From positions 107,408 to 171,407 of the forward strand of contig DATGMP010000130.1 in the NCBI GenBank assembly GCA_035293565.1: a stretch of 64,000 bases of DNA, given 5' to 3'. The position numbers and the translations under genes were made by a program. Positions 33,937 through 42,995 of this stretch are shown here, piece after piece (the first letter of the stretch is position 1; the number at the start of each line of letters is the position of its first letter). Origin of the DNA: DATGMP01 sp035293565. Lineage in GTDB: Bacteria > Pseudomonadota > Alphaproteobacteria > BOG-932 > Roseiterribacteraceae. The notes beneath the pieces are model-generated. The model saw nothing but the letters and a program-made list of their open reading frames with translations. It was not told where the DNA came from and did not search any database.

Positions 33937-34127
33937 GGTGGTGCGACGATCTGGTGGATCGTCCTATCGAATCATCGCTACCGTGTAGATATCGGAGTTG
34001 GTATAAGTCCTGAGGGCGTCCAGCCGCGGGCGCGTTCGGGCTGGGCCGTCCGGCGCCCGTGATTTCGAGAAGAAGAACAAGAAGATCGGCGGGCCCGCGG
34101 CAGGGTAGCGAATCGGGGAGGATTTGC

Positions 34128-35285
34128 ATGTTCGATAGATTGGCGCGCGGAGCGTTGTTCACGGCGGCCGTCGGGCTCGTGAGCTGGGCGGGTTCGGCCG
34201 CGGCGGAGACCAAGAGCTTCGTCGTCAGCTATTTCTACGACGCCAACTGGTCGGACGGGAAAACCGACTGCCCGGACGGCACGAACCTGTCGGCGATCGA
34301 TTTCTATCGCCGAGATTTGGCCCGGCTCGGCCACTCGCACGAGGAGATCGAGGCCGCCCTCAAGGACTTTCCGGGCGAGGGCGGGCTGACGCAACCCTGG
34401 GTGCCGCTCGTCATCACCCGCGGCAACGGCAAGGACAATGTCTACCAGCACCCCGAGACGGCCCCCGACCCGGGGCTGAAGACCGTTCAGGGCAAGTACG
34501 CGTACGGCTTCAACCTCGACGGCAAGGGCGCCGCCTCGCCCAATTCCTTCGTCGAAGATCCCGACACGCATGAGAAGGGCGTCAACAATCAGCTCTATCG
34601 CGTGATGGGCTGCATCCGCTCCTATCGCGGCCTGCCGGAGCCCGGCCGTCCGAGCCTGCCGGAGAATCTGTGGGACGTCATGCGCGACGTCGCGCCGGCC
34701 TGGCTGATTACGATCAGCAGCCCCGGAAGCCTGTCGCAGGATGGCGACGTCACGATTTCGATCGACCGGGCGACCGACCGCATCACGCGCGATGCGAGCG
34801 GCACCGCCGCGCAAGCCGATATGTCCTATCAGATCGATCCCGATTCCCGCTCGCACAACGAGCTCAAGGGGCACATCCATAACGGCGTGGTGACCACGAC
34901 CGAGCCCGGCAATGTGCACATCGTCTTCGACCCGTATCTGATGCCCGAGCTCGATTTGAGCCGAGCGAAGATGCGCATCGAGATCAAGCCGGACGGCACC
35001 GCCTGGGCGCTCTTGGGCGGCTATCAGCCCTGGAAGATCGTCTATTACAGCATGGCCAACCAGGGTCACATCAAGGAATACGCCGCATCGATCGACGTGC
35101 CGGCGCTCTATTATGCGCTGAAGAAATACGCGGACGCCGAGCCCGATCCGAAGACCGGCGAAAACACGGCCATCTCGAGCGCCTACCGCATCGAGGCGGT
35201 GCCGGCCTTCGTCGTGCAGCCGAATGCCAACGCCAACAAGACCGCTGCGGCCGACCAGGTCGGCGCGCAGACCCAGTCCCGCTGA
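34128..35285 (+). CDS. secreted hypothetical protein, first gene of the DUF1592/DUF1552 block
   Basis: A 385-residue exported protein. The Sec signal peptide is MFDRLARGALFTAAVGLVSW, then AGSAAAE. The mature protein begins SFVVSYFYDANWSDGKTDCP, has a second Cys in VMGCIRSYRG, and includes a beta-rich centre (GDVTISIDRATDRITRDASG). I recognise no domain. GGGGAGGA precedes the ATG at 34128. It lies 17 bases before the DUF1592 gene on the same strand, so it is likely part of the same exported complex or pathway. Confidence 0.75.
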   Translation: MFDRLARGALFTAAVGLVSWAGSAAAETKSFVVSYFYDANWSDGKTDCPDGTNLSAIDFYRRDLARLGHSHEEIEAALKDFPGEGGLTQPWVPLVITRGNGKDNVYQHPETAPDPGLKTVQGKYAYGFNLDGKGAASPNSFVEDPDTHEKGVNNQLYRVMGCIRSYRGLPEPGRPSLPENLWDVMRDVAPAWLITISSPGSLSQDGDVTISIDRATDRITRDASGTAAQADMSYQIDPDSRSHNELKGHIHNGVVTTTEPGNVHIVFDPYLMPELDLSRAKMRIEIKPDGTAWALLGGYQPWKIVYYSMANQGHIKEYAASIDVPALYYALKKYADAEPDPKTGENTAISSAYRIEAVPAFVVQPNANANKTAAADQVGAQTQSR

Positions 35286-35302
35286 TCGGAGTCGGTGAAG
35301 AA

Positions 35303-36985
35303 ATGCGATTGATGAAGGGCAAGACGGGTCTGGCAATTTGCGCCGCTCTGCTTTTGGCTGCGCCCGCGCTGGCGGACGAGTCGGGAAGCCAGGGCGGCGA
35401 CATCGTCACCCGGCGGCTGACGCAGGAGCAGTATCGGCACATCATCGCCGACGTGTTCGGCCCGACCATCAAGGTCGGGGGGCGCTTCGAGCCCGATATG
35501 CGCCGCGACGGCTTGATCGGAGTGGGCGCCGCAACCGTCAGCGTCACCGCATCGGGTCTGGAGGCATATGATCAAATCGCGCGCAACATCGCCGCCCAGG
35601 TAGTGAGCGAGCAGCACCGCGCGACGCTCATTCCCTGCAAGCCCAAATCGGCGACCGAGCCCGACGATGCCTGCGCCAAGCAGTTCCTGTCCGAGGTCGG
35701 ACGTCTCCTCTATCGCCGTCCGCTGAAGGCTGAAGAGCTGCAGGCGCGCGTCCAGGTCGCGTCGGCCTCGGCGACGAAGCTCAAGGATTTCTATGCCGGC
35801 CTCGGCACCAGCCTGGCCACCTTGTTGGTCTCGCCGCATTTTCTCTTCCGCGAGGAGGTCGCTGAAGCCGATCCGGATCACACCGGCCAGTATCGGCTGG
35901 ACGGCTACTCCAAGGCGTCGCAGCTGAGCTTCTTCCTGTGGGATGCCGCGCCCGACCCTGAGCTCTTGAATGCCGCCGAGAAAGGCGATCTCAACAGCCG
36001 GAGCGGGCTCGAACATCAGGTCGACCGCATGGTCGCCTCGCCGAGGCTTAAGGACGGAGTCCGGGCCTTCTTCGAGGACATGCTGGGCTTCGACGAGTTC
36101 CAGACCCTGGCCAAGGACGCGCTGCTGTTCCCGAAATACAGCTCGAGGGTCACGATCGACGCACAGGAGCAGACGCTTCGCACGATCGCGGATCTTCTGG
36201 TGGACCAGAAGGGCGACTATCGCGATCTCTTCACGACGCGGAAGACCTTCCTGACGCCGCTGCTGGCCTCGATCTATGGCGTGCCGCTCGTCTCTCCCGA
36301 CGGAAGCTGGGTGCCGTATGAATATCCGGAAGGCGATCCGCGCGCGGGCATTCTGTCGGAGGTGAGCTTCGTTGCGCTGCACGCTCATCCGGGACGCAGC
36401 TCGCCGACGCTGCGCGGCAAGGCGATCCGCACCGTGATCCTCTGTCAGAAAGTGCCCGATCCGCCGGGCAACGTGAACTTCACGCTCGCCCAGGACACCA
36501 AGAATCCGCTGTACAAGACGGCGCGCGAACGGATGACGGCGCACCGCACCGAGGCGACTTGCGCCGGCTGTCACAAGCTGATCGATCCGATTGGGTTCGG
36601 ATTGGAGAACTTCGATTCGATCGGCGGCTACCGGACCACCGAGAATGGCGCGACGATCGACGCGACAGGCGAGCTCGACGGCATCAAGTTCGAGAATGCG
36701 GCCGGTCTCGGCAAGGCGGTGCACGACGACAAGGCGGCGCCGGCCTGTGCGGTGAATCGAGTTTGGTCCTATGCGGTTGGCCGGCCGCCGGCCAAGGGCG
36801 AGGCGGAGTTCGTGAAGCAGCTCGGCAGCGACTTCGCGTCCGACGGCTACAAATTTCCGGATCTGATGCGGCGCATCGCGACGAGCGACGCGCTCTATCG
36901 CGTGAGCCCGGCGCAGACGGGAAGCCTCGCGGTTCCCGGCAAGCTGGCGTCGGACGGCAATTCAGTAGGGGAGGCAAGGCAATGA
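35303..36985 (+). CDS. exported DUF1592-type protein with cytochrome c haem-binding motif
   Basis: A 560-residue protein with signal peptide (MRLMKGKTGLAICAALLLAA, then PALADE). The domain order known from planctomycete-type proteins is visible: a DUF1587-like start (RLTQEQYRHIIADVF), DUF1595-like RLLYRRPLKAEELQAR, DUF1592-like SQLSFFLWDAAPDPELL (about 205-330), DUF1588-like RAGILSEVSFVALHAHPGRS, and DUF1585-like DPIGFGLENFD. The CAGCH motif (Cys420-His424) should attach one c-type haem covalently in the periplasm. Its stop overlaps the start of the DUF1552 gene by 4 bases. Biochemical function is unknown. Confidence 0.88.
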   Translation: MRLMKGKTGLAICAALLLAAPALADESGSQGGDIVTRRLTQEQYRHIIADVFGPTIKVGGRFEPDMRRDGLIGVGAATVSVTASGLEAYDQIARNIAAQVVSEQHRATLIPCKPKSATEPDDACAKQFLSEVGRLLYRRPLKAEELQARVQVASASATKLKDFYAGLGTSLATLLVSPHFLFREEVAEADPDHTGQYRLDGYSKASQLSFFLWDAAPDPELLNAAEKGDLNSRSGLEHQVDRMVASPRLKDGVRAFFEDMLGFDEFQTLAKDALLFPKYSSRVTIDAQEQTLRTIADLLVDQKGDYRDLFTTRKTFLTPLLASIYGVPLVSPDGSWVPYEYPEGDPRAGILSEVSFVALHAHPGRSSPTLRGKAIRTVILCQKVPDPPGNVNFTLAQDTKNPLYKTARERMTAHRTEATCAGCHKLIDPIGFGLENFDSIGGYRTTENGATIDATGELDGIKFENAAGLGKAVHDDKAAPACAVNRVWSYAVGRPPAKGEAEFVKQLGSDFASDGYKFPDLMRRIATSDALYRVSPAQTGSLAVPGKLASDGNSVGEARQ

Positions 36986-38325
36986 TCCCGATGCATCGGA
37001 TGAATCGGCGCAGCGTGTTGCGCGGCATGTTGGGCGGCGCGGCCGTCACGGTCGGGCTGCCTTTCCTCGATTGCTTCCTGAATGAGAACGGCACCGCGCT
37101 CGCCGCGACGGGCGAGCAGCTGCCGACCCGCTTCGCGACCTGGTTCTGGGGCTTGGGCATGAATCCCGGCCGCTGGGAGCCCAAGCAGACCGGCAAGTTC
37201 ACCGAGTTCGGCCCCGAGCTTCAGGCCATCGCGCCCTTCAAGGACAAGGTCAACGTCTATAGCGGCATGAAGGCCTTCCTCGACGGCAAGCCGCTCGCGG
37301 TTCACTTCTCGGGCGCCCAGGCGATACTGACCGGCACGGTGCCGCGCGGCATGATCGGGGTCACGCCCAGCATCGACACGCTGATCTCCGACACGATCGG
37401 CACCCGCACACGCTTCCGTTCGCTGGAAGTCGCCGCTACGGGCAATCCGACTCACAGCCAGTCGAGGCGCGCGAACTCGGTGATCAATCCCGCCGAGGTC
37501 TCGCCCGCGGCGCTCTATACCCGCGTCTTCGGCCCCGAGTTCAAGGATCCGAACGCGGCCGACTTCACGCCCGACACCGGCGTGCTGGTTCGCCGGAGCG
37601 CGCTCACCGCCGTCGCCGACGATCGCAAGAGCTTCGCGCAGACTTTGGGCGCCGCCGACAAGGCGCGTCTCGACGAATATTTCACGTCGCTCCGCGAGCT
37701 CGAGCAGCAGCTCGATCTCGAGCTGCAGAAGCCAGCGCCGCTCGCGGCCTGCACGGTTCCGGGCAAGGTCGAAGAAACGCCGATCGGCACCGAGATCGAG
37801 ACGGTGAAGACCAATCACAAGCTCTTCGCCGGAATCCTGGCGCATGCTCTCGCCTGCGGCCAGACGCGCGTGATCAACGTGGCCTTCGCCGACGCCACCT
37901 CGTCGCTGCGAAAGGCGGGCGGCCAGCAGACGCATCACGAATACAGCCATGAGGAGCCGGTCGACGCCGTTCTTAACTACCAGCCGACGCTCACCTGGTT
38001 CTTCGGCCAGATCATGGACAGCTTCGCGCTGATGCTGGCGACGCTCGACGGCATCAAGGAGGGCGACCGCTCTCTGCTCGACCGCACGCTGCTGATGACG
38101 GGCACCGATCATGGCTATGCCAAGCTGCATTCGGTCGAGAATATTCCGATCATTACGGCCGGCAGCGCCAACGGACGGATGAAGACAGGCATCCATTGCG
38201 CGGCTCTCGGCGATACGGTCGCGCGCGTGGGCCTCACCGTGCAACAGGCGATGGGTCTCCCGGTCTCGACCTGGGGCACGGAGTCGAACCAGACCTCGAA
38301 GCCCTTCACCGAAGTTCTGGCGTAG
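36982..38325 (+). CDS. exported DUF1552-type protein (Tat signal)
   Basis: A 447-residue protein with a twin-arginine-like leader (MNRRSVLRGMLGGAAVTVGL from about residue 7). The body matches DUF1552: ATWFWGLGMNPGRW, VYSGMKAFLDGKPL, HFSGAQAILTG, LEQQLDLELQ, and late LLMTGTDHGYAKLHSVEN, which resembles the alkaline-phosphatase/sulfatase-like fold of DUF1501 relatives. DUF1592 and DUF1552 proteins are known to be encoded as pairs, and the 4-base overlap here fits a functional pair. A role in attacking a hydrophobic or polymeric substrate is a guess. Confidence 0.87.
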   Translation: MIPMHRMNRRSVLRGMLGGAAVTVGLPFLDCFLNENGTALAATGEQLPTRFATWFWGLGMNPGRWEPKQTGKFTEFGPELQAIAPFKDKVNVYSGMKAFLDGKPLAVHFSGAQAILTGTVPRGMIGVTPSIDTLISDTIGTRTRFRSLEVAATGNPTHSQSRRANSVINPAEVSPAALYTRVFGPEFKDPNAADFTPDTGVLVRRSALTAVADDRKSFAQTLGAADKARLDEYFTSLRELEQQLDLELQKPAPLAACTVPGKVEETPIGTEIETVKTNHKLFAGILAHALACGQTRVINVAFADATSSLRKAGGQQTHHEYSHEEPVDAVLNYQPTLTWFFGQIMDSFALMLATLDGIKEGDRSLLDRTLLMTGTDHGYAKLHSVENIPIITAGSANGRMKTGIHCAALGDTVARVGLTVQQAMGLPVSTWGTESNQTSKPFTEVLA

Positions 38326-38358
38326 GATCGGCGGCGGTATCCGCGCGGAGCAGGCTAA

Positions 38359-39633
38359 ATGAAGACGACAATCGGACTCGGCATTCTGGGCGCGGCGATC
38401 ATCATCGGCGCCGGGTATTATTTCTCCCAGAAGCCTCAGGCTGCGCACGAAGAGGCGGCGCTCGCGACACCGCCCGGCATCACGATCGGGAGCGCCAAGG
38501 TCGGCATGGCCGATTCCGGCGTCTCCGGCATGAAGATGCCGGTGACGAAGCCCTCCTTCGCCGACGCGAAGGGCATGACTCTTTATACCTTCGACAAGGA
38601 TGTCGAGCCCGGCAAATCGGCCTGCTCGGGCGATTGCGCCAAGGCATGGCCGGCAATGGCCGCCCCGAAGGACGCCAGGCCGTTCGGCGATTGGAGCCTG
38701 GTCACGCGCGACGATGGCTCGAAGCAATGGGCCTATCGCGGCAAGCCGCTCTATACGTCGACCAAGGACGCCAAGCTCGGCGACGCGAACGGAGCCAACG
38801 TCGATAATGTCTGGCACATCGCTTTCTTCGCACCCGCCGATGGGATGCCTCTGCCCGACGGCGTCGCCGTGCAGGAGCTGTTGAATGCCGGCGGCGAGGT
38901 CTTCGTCAATTCCGAAGGCAACCCGCTCTACACATTCGACGGCGATCGCGCCGGCAAGCCCAGCTGCACGGGCGCGCCCTGCGCGGATCATTGGACTCCA
39001 TTCGAGGCGGCACAGCTTGCGAAGCCCGTCGGCGATTTTACCGTGGTCCATCGCGACGACGGGATCTATCAGTGGGCCTACAAAGGCCAGCCGCTCTACG
39101 CCTATACCGGCGACACCGAGCCGGGTGACGCGAAGGGCAACGGCCTTGACGGTAAATGGCATGTGGCGACGCTCGTGCGTCAATTCATGCCGCCCGGAGT
39201 CGCGATCGCTCAAAATCGCTTCGGCGGCGACAATCTCGTGACTGCGGCGGGCATGACGCTGTATGAGCGGGATCGCGTGGTCAGCACCAACACCGGGCAC
39301 AATCTCCGCGCCGGCATGCGCGGCAATCCTTTGGTCGGTCGGATGCTGGGCACCAAATCCTGCGACGCCGCATGCGCCAAAACCTGGCACCCGCTGCTCG
39401 CCGCCGCCGATGCCCAGCCCTCCGGCTATTGGGACATCGCGACCCGCGATGACGGCACCAGGCAATGGGTCTATCGCGGCTATGCCGTCTACACCTTCGC
39501 GGGCGATCAGAAGCCGGGCGACATGAAAGGCAACGACACCTACGACATCCTCGAAGGCAATGACCCTTACGCCGTCGCGGACGTTTTCGTGAAGGGCGCC
39601 GGCGCCATGGTCTGGCACACCGCGATTCCGTAA
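38359..39633 (+). CDS. exported COG4315-type repeat protein (lipoprotein_15 repeats)
   Basis: A 424-residue protein with an uncleaved or Sec N-terminal helix (MKTTIGLGILGAAIIIGAGY). It carries at least three copies of the PF03640-type repeat (G-x-x-LYTFD...C...C...W, then D-x-W-x-xxRDDG-x-xQWxYxGxPLY). Copies lie near residues 70-150, 180-270 and 290-400. Each has a Cys pair (CSGDC, CTGAPC, CDAAC). Proteins of this type are secreted and thought to bind metals or haem or carry redox groups. It follows the DUF1552 gene by 33 bases. Confidence 0.82.
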   Translation: MKTTIGLGILGAAIIIGAGYYFSQKPQAAHEEAALATPPGITIGSAKVGMADSGVSGMKMPVTKPSFADAKGMTLYTFDKDVEPGKSACSGDCAKAWPAMAAPKDARPFGDWSLVTRDDGSKQWAYRGKPLYTSTKDAKLGDANGANVDNVWHIAFFAPADGMPLPDGVAVQELLNAGGEVFVNSEGNPLYTFDGDRAGKPSCTGAPCADHWTPFEAAQLAKPVGDFTVVHRDDGIYQWAYKGQPLYAYTGDTEPGDAKGNGLDGKWHVATLVRQFMPPGVAIAQNRFGGDNLVTAAGMTLYERDRVVSTNTGHNLRAGMRGNPLVGRMLGTKSCDAACAKTWHPLLAAADAQPSGYWDIATRDDGTRQWVYRGYAVYTFAGDQKPGDMKGNDTYDILEGNDPYAVADVFVKGAGAMVWHTAIP

Positions 39634-39641
39634 TCTTAGAA

Positions 39642-39767
39642 CCCTCTCCGCCCTTCAGGGCTGAGAGCGTAGGATGAGGTGGGCGGCGCGGCCTTCTCGG
39701 TGCAACCGCGCAAGGAGCTGCACGCCCCCGCCTTGCCCTCTCTTGCCCCAAAAGGGCCCGGAGAGGG
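39642..39767. repeat. intergenic repeat with near-perfect terminal inverted repeats
   Basis: The 126-base element is bounded by CCCTCTCCGCCCTT (39642-39655) and its near reverse complement AAGGGCCCGGAGAGGG (39752-39767). It has no ORF and sits between two genes of the same strand. It looks like a miniature transposable or repeat element of the CCCTCTCC family known from proteobacterial intergenic regions. Confidence 0.4.
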
Positions 39768-39803
39768 AATGCGATCGCGATAAGAGGGAAGGGGTGAACG
39801 CTC

Positions 39804-40613
39804 ATGGACGCCAGTGAAGCGCGATATCAGCAGGCCGACATTCCGCGAACGGAGCGCCCGATCAGGCTAGGCTCGCTGCTCTACACGCTGGTCGAGCCGC
39901 GGCGCGGGCATGAGGTCGCCTATAATCGCTGGTACGAGCGCGATCATTTCTATGCCGGCTGCATGATCGGCGCGTGGCAGTTCGCCGGCCGCCGCTTCGT
40001 CGCGACGCGCGACTGCAAGGCCAAGCGTTATCCTGCCGACAGCCCGATCGTGGCCGATCCGAGCAAGGGCTCCTATGTCGCGATCTACTGGGTGCTCGAC
40101 GAGCGCCACGACGATTGGAACAAGTGGGGCGTGGAGCAGGTGAACCGGCTGCATGCCGGCGGTCGCATGTTCCTCGAGCGCGACCATGTCCACACCGCGC
40201 TCTATCGCTATCGCGGCGAGGCGAACGCGCCCGGCAGTCACATGCCGTCTGAGCTCGCGCTCGATCGCGCCTATCCGGGCATGGTCACGATCATCGCCGA
40301 AGGGAGAAAGGGCGCCAACCCGGACCGCCTCGCCGATTATTTCCTGCGAAGAGCCTGCCCGGCCGATGTGATGGTGATGGGCACCCCCTTGCCGTTGCGC
40401 GGCGACCGCCCGGCCGACGTGCCGGATCAGGAGAGCGACGGCCGCTTGCTGCTGATGTATTTCCCGACCGAGAATCCGCTCGATGTCTGGGAACGCGACT
40501 ATGCACGCGTCGGAGCCGAGCTCGAGGCGAGCGGCCTCGGGCGCGTGCTGTTCGCCTCGCCTTTCCTCGCGACGATCCCCGGAACCGATACCTATACCGA
40601 TCAGCTCTGGTAA
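39804..40613 (+). CDS. EthD/dimeric alpha-beta barrel-like hypothetical protein
   Basis: A 269-residue cytoplasmic protein. YTLVEPRRGHEVAYNRWYER, then DHFYAGC, resembles the first strand and helix of dimeric ferredoxin-like barrels (EthD, NIPSNAP and similar), and a second such half is plausible near GMVTIIAEGRKGANPDRLAD. Proteins of this fold often serve as small accessory or cofactor-free oxygenases beside P450s. It lies 40 bases before an enoyl-CoA hydratase gene on the same strand, so it may belong to that operon. Function inferred only from fold resemblance. Confidence 0.6.
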   Translation: MDASEARYQQADIPRTERPIRLGSLLYTLVEPRRGHEVAYNRWYERDHFYAGCMIGAWQFAGRRFVATRDCKAKRYPADSPIVADPSKGSYVAIYWVLDERHDDWNKWGVEQVNRLHAGGRMFLERDHVHTALYRYRGEANAPGSHMPSELALDRAYPGMVTIIAEGRKGANPDRLADYFLRRACPADVMVMGTPLPLRGDRPADVPDQESDGRLLLMYFPTENPLDVWERDYARVGAELEASGLGRVLFASPFLATIPGTDTYTDQLW

Positions 40614-40653
40614 GGTGTTCCTAAAGCGCAACCCATCCGAAAGGCTCCAGGCG

Positions 40654-41481
40654 ATGGACGCACCGATTCTGGAATCGCTCACCGAAGGCGTGTTGACGCT
40701 GACCTTGAACCGGCCTGACCGGCTGAACGCCTTCACGCCGCGCATGCATCATCTGCTGCTCGACGCGTTGAAGCGCGCGGACCGCGATCCCGGTGTCCGC
40801 GTGGTCGTGGTGACCGGGGCAGGGCGGGGCTTCTGCTCGGGCTATGATTTCAAGGGAGGCGATTCCGCCGATCCGGTCGATCCGATCCAGGCCAAATGGC
40901 AGGACGACCCGGCCTGGATGTCGGTCGAGAACATTGCGACGCGGCTGCGCGAGGACGCCGAAATCCCCTACCTGCTGCATACCATGCCGAAGGTGACGAT
41001 CGCCGCGATCCGCGGCCCGGCAGCCGGCAGCGGCCTATGCTTGGCGGCGGCCTGCGATCTGCGCATCGCCGCGGACAATGCATCCTTCAAGACCGCCTTC
41101 GCCAATCTCGGCCGCTGCGGCGATCCGGGGGGCAGCTACTACATCTCGAAGCTCGTCGGTCCGTCGAAGACTCGCGAGCTTTATTTCCTCGACGAGAAGC
41201 TCGATGCCGCGACCGCGCGCGATATCGGTCTCGTCAACAAGGTGGTGCCCGAGGCCGAGCTCGAATCCGCGACCCAGGCATTGGCGGGGAAGCTCGCCAA
41301 AGGGCCGACCGCCGCGTACGGCTACATGAAAAAGAACATCGCCTTCGCCGAGACGGCGACGTTGGAGCAGGTGCTGACGATGGAAGCCTATGCGAATGCG
41401 CGCGCAAGCCATACGCACGACGCGAAAGCGGCCGTGCAGGCCTTCCTCGAGAAGCGGCCGGCGAATTTCCGCGGATATTGA
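40654..41481 (+). CDS. enoyl-CoA hydratase/isomerase family protein
   Basis: A 275-residue crotonase-fold protein. The oxyanion-hole segments VVVTGAGRGFCSGYDFKGGD (about residues 48-67) and IRGPAAGSGLCLAAACDLRI are intact. The active-site strand GRCGDPGGSYYISKLVG has Asp where the second catalytic Glu often sits, so isomerase or hydrolase activity is possible. It acts in beta-oxidation of an acyl-CoA in the cytoplasm. It is followed, 3 bases after the stop, by an esterase gene, so these form a transcription unit with the EthD-like gene. Confidence 0.88.
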   Translation: MDAPILESLTEGVLTLTLNRPDRLNAFTPRMHHLLLDALKRADRDPGVRVVVVTGAGRGFCSGYDFKGGDSADPVDPIQAKWQDDPAWMSVENIATRLREDAEIPYLLHTMPKVTIAAIRGPAAGSGLCLAAACDLRIAADNASFKTAFANLGRCGDPGGSYYISKLVGPSKTRELYFLDEKLDAATARDIGLVNKVVPEAELESATQALAGKLAKGPTAAYGYMKKNIAFAETATLEQVLTMEAYANARASHTHDAKAAVQAFLEKRPANFRGY

Positions 41482-41484
41482 GCG

Positions 41485-42333
41485 ATGTGGGCGTTGCCGC
41501 CGGTTCGCAAGGGCGTCGAACCAGACGCGGCGCTGATGCAGCGTCGCGCCGAGGCGGTAGAATTCCAGAAGAGCCAGCCGGTCGCGCCGGACGTCTCGAT
41601 CGGCGAAGCGCCGTTCGGCGGCGTGAGGTGCCTGGTGTGCGAACCGCCCGTCCGGCGTGCCACGATTCTCTATCTGCATGGCGGCGGATTCCGGCTAGGC
41701 AGCGCGCGCGGCTGGACCGGGTTCGCATCCAGGCTCGCCGTCACGGCCGAGGCGCGGATCGTGGTCGTCGATTATCGGCTGGCGCCCGAATGGCCGTTTC
41801 CGGCGGCGCTGCACGATGCGGCTTCGGTTTACCAGGCTCTGGTCGAGGAGAATGCCGGGCCCCTGTTCGTTGGCGGCGATTCGGCCGGCGGCGGCCTTGC
41901 GGCGTCTCTTGCGGTCGCATGTCGAAATCAAGCGCAGATGCCGCGTGGTTTGATTCTGCTTTCGCCTTGGCTCGATCTCACACTGCGATCGGAAACATGG
42001 TCGAGCCGCGGCGCCACCGATCGCTTTTTCCCGCGCGAGGCCGCGAAGGTTGCCGCGGAAGGCTATCTGCAGGGGTATCCCGCCGACGAACCTTTAGTCT
42101 CGCCGCTGCTTGCCGATCTTGCAGGCTTGCCTCCGGTCTTGCTGTTCGCGGGCGAAGCCGAGGCGCTGTTGGGGGACGCCACGGCCTTTGCCGAGCGATT
42201 GGCGTCGGCCCATGTCACCGTCGAAGCGCATCTGGTGGCCGCCATGCAGCATGTGTGGCCCGTACTGTTCGCCGATCTACCGGAAACGCAAGCCGCGCTG
42301 GAGGCGATGGCCGCGTTCGTGCGGCGGTTCTAG
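41485..42333 (+). CDS. alpha/beta hydrolase, hormone-sensitive lipase (HSL) type
   Basis: A 282-residue esterase of the HSL/family IV group. The oxyanion motif LYLHGGGFRLG lies near residues 63-73, the nucleophile in GGDSAGGGLA, and the late acid and His in AMQHVWPV. It hydrolyses short- to medium-chain esters. It starts 3 bases after the enoyl-CoA hydratase stop and runs tail to tail into the HAD phosphatase gene, whose stop overlaps its own stop on the other strand. Confidence 0.9.
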   Translation: MWALPPVRKGVEPDAALMQRRAEAVEFQKSQPVAPDVSIGEAPFGGVRCLVCEPPVRRATILYLHGGGFRLGSARGWTGFASRLAVTAEARIVVVDYRLAPEWPFPAALHDAASVYQALVEENAGPLFVGGDSAGGGLAASLAVACRNQAQMPRGLILLSPWLDLTLRSETWSSRGATDRFFPREAAKVAAEGYLQGYPADEPLVSPLLADLAGLPPVLLFAGEAEALLGDATAFAERLASAHVTVEAHLVAAMQHVWPVLFADLPETQAALEAMAAFVRRF

Positions 42334-42995
42334 CCAAGCAGCGCCGGCAGCTCCGACATCCGGTCGAACGTCACCGCCGCGCCCGCGGCGAGCAGGCGCT
42401 CTGCATGGCCGGCCGTGCAGTGGCCGGCGCCGCAGAACCCGAGCGCCTTCATGCCGGCGGCACGCGCGGCTTGGATTCCGAACACGCTATCCTCGATCAC
42501 GACGCATTGCTCGGGCCGAACGGACATGCGCGTCGCGGCGTGGAGGAAGAGATCGGGTGCCGGCTTGGGATGCGTAACTTCGGTGGCGCTGAAGATATTC
42601 GGCGCGAAGCGATCCCAGAGGGCGACCTGCCCCAAGGTCCTCTGCAGTCTTTCATGCGAGGAGGACGACGCGACGCACATGGCTCGGCCTGCCAGCGCAT
42701 CCAAGGTTTCGCGAACGCCCGGCACCAGAAGACTATCGCCTTCGGAGATGAACGCCGCCAGCAGCTTTTCGCGCGTGTTCGCGACATAGTCCGGAGGAAG
42801 GCGGACGCCGGTCTCTTGTTCGAGAATGCGGTACATTTCGCGTGTCGTCGTACCGGCGAAACGCGCGAGCGCGTGAGGTTCCATCGGCACCCCCTGCTCG
42901 GTGAGCGCGCGGGCCTCGACCTCGCAGGCGATCCGCTCGCTGTCGATCAGCACGCCGTCGCAATCGAAGATGATGAGGCCGGTCCCGTCAGCCAT
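42330..42995 (-). CDS. HAD-superfamily hydrolase (phosphoglycolate/beta-phosphoglucomutase type)
   Basis: A 221-residue phosphatase or mutase of HAD subfamily IA. Motif I is IIFDCDGVLIDSE (residues about 8-20), motif II SSSSHE, motif III Lys in HPKPAPDLF, and motif IV EDSVFGIQAA. It dephosphorylates a small phosphorylated sugar or acid. The ATG at 42995 lies inside the SemiSWEET gene end, an 8-base overlap, so the two are translated together. Co-occurrence with a sugar transporter suggests a sugar phosphate substrate. Confidence 0.88.
   Translation of the reverse strand: MADGTGLIIFDCDGVLIDSERIACEVEARALTEQGVPMEPHALARFAGTTTREMYRILEQETGVRLPPDYVANTREKLLAAFISEGDSLLVPGVRETLDALAGRAMCVASSSSHERLQRTLGQVALWDRFAPNIFSATEVTHPKPAPDLFLHAATRMSVRPEQCVVIEDSVFGIQAARAAGMKALGFCGAGHCTAGHAERLLAAGAAVTFDRMSELPALLG

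Noticed and set aside
36895..39618. A 907-codon open frame on the minus strand opposite the DUF1552 and COG4315 genes
   Set aside because: It is a mirror of codon usage in GC-rich genes. The plus-strand genes have signal peptides, known domains, overlaps and RBS; the antisense frame shows no recognisable domain.
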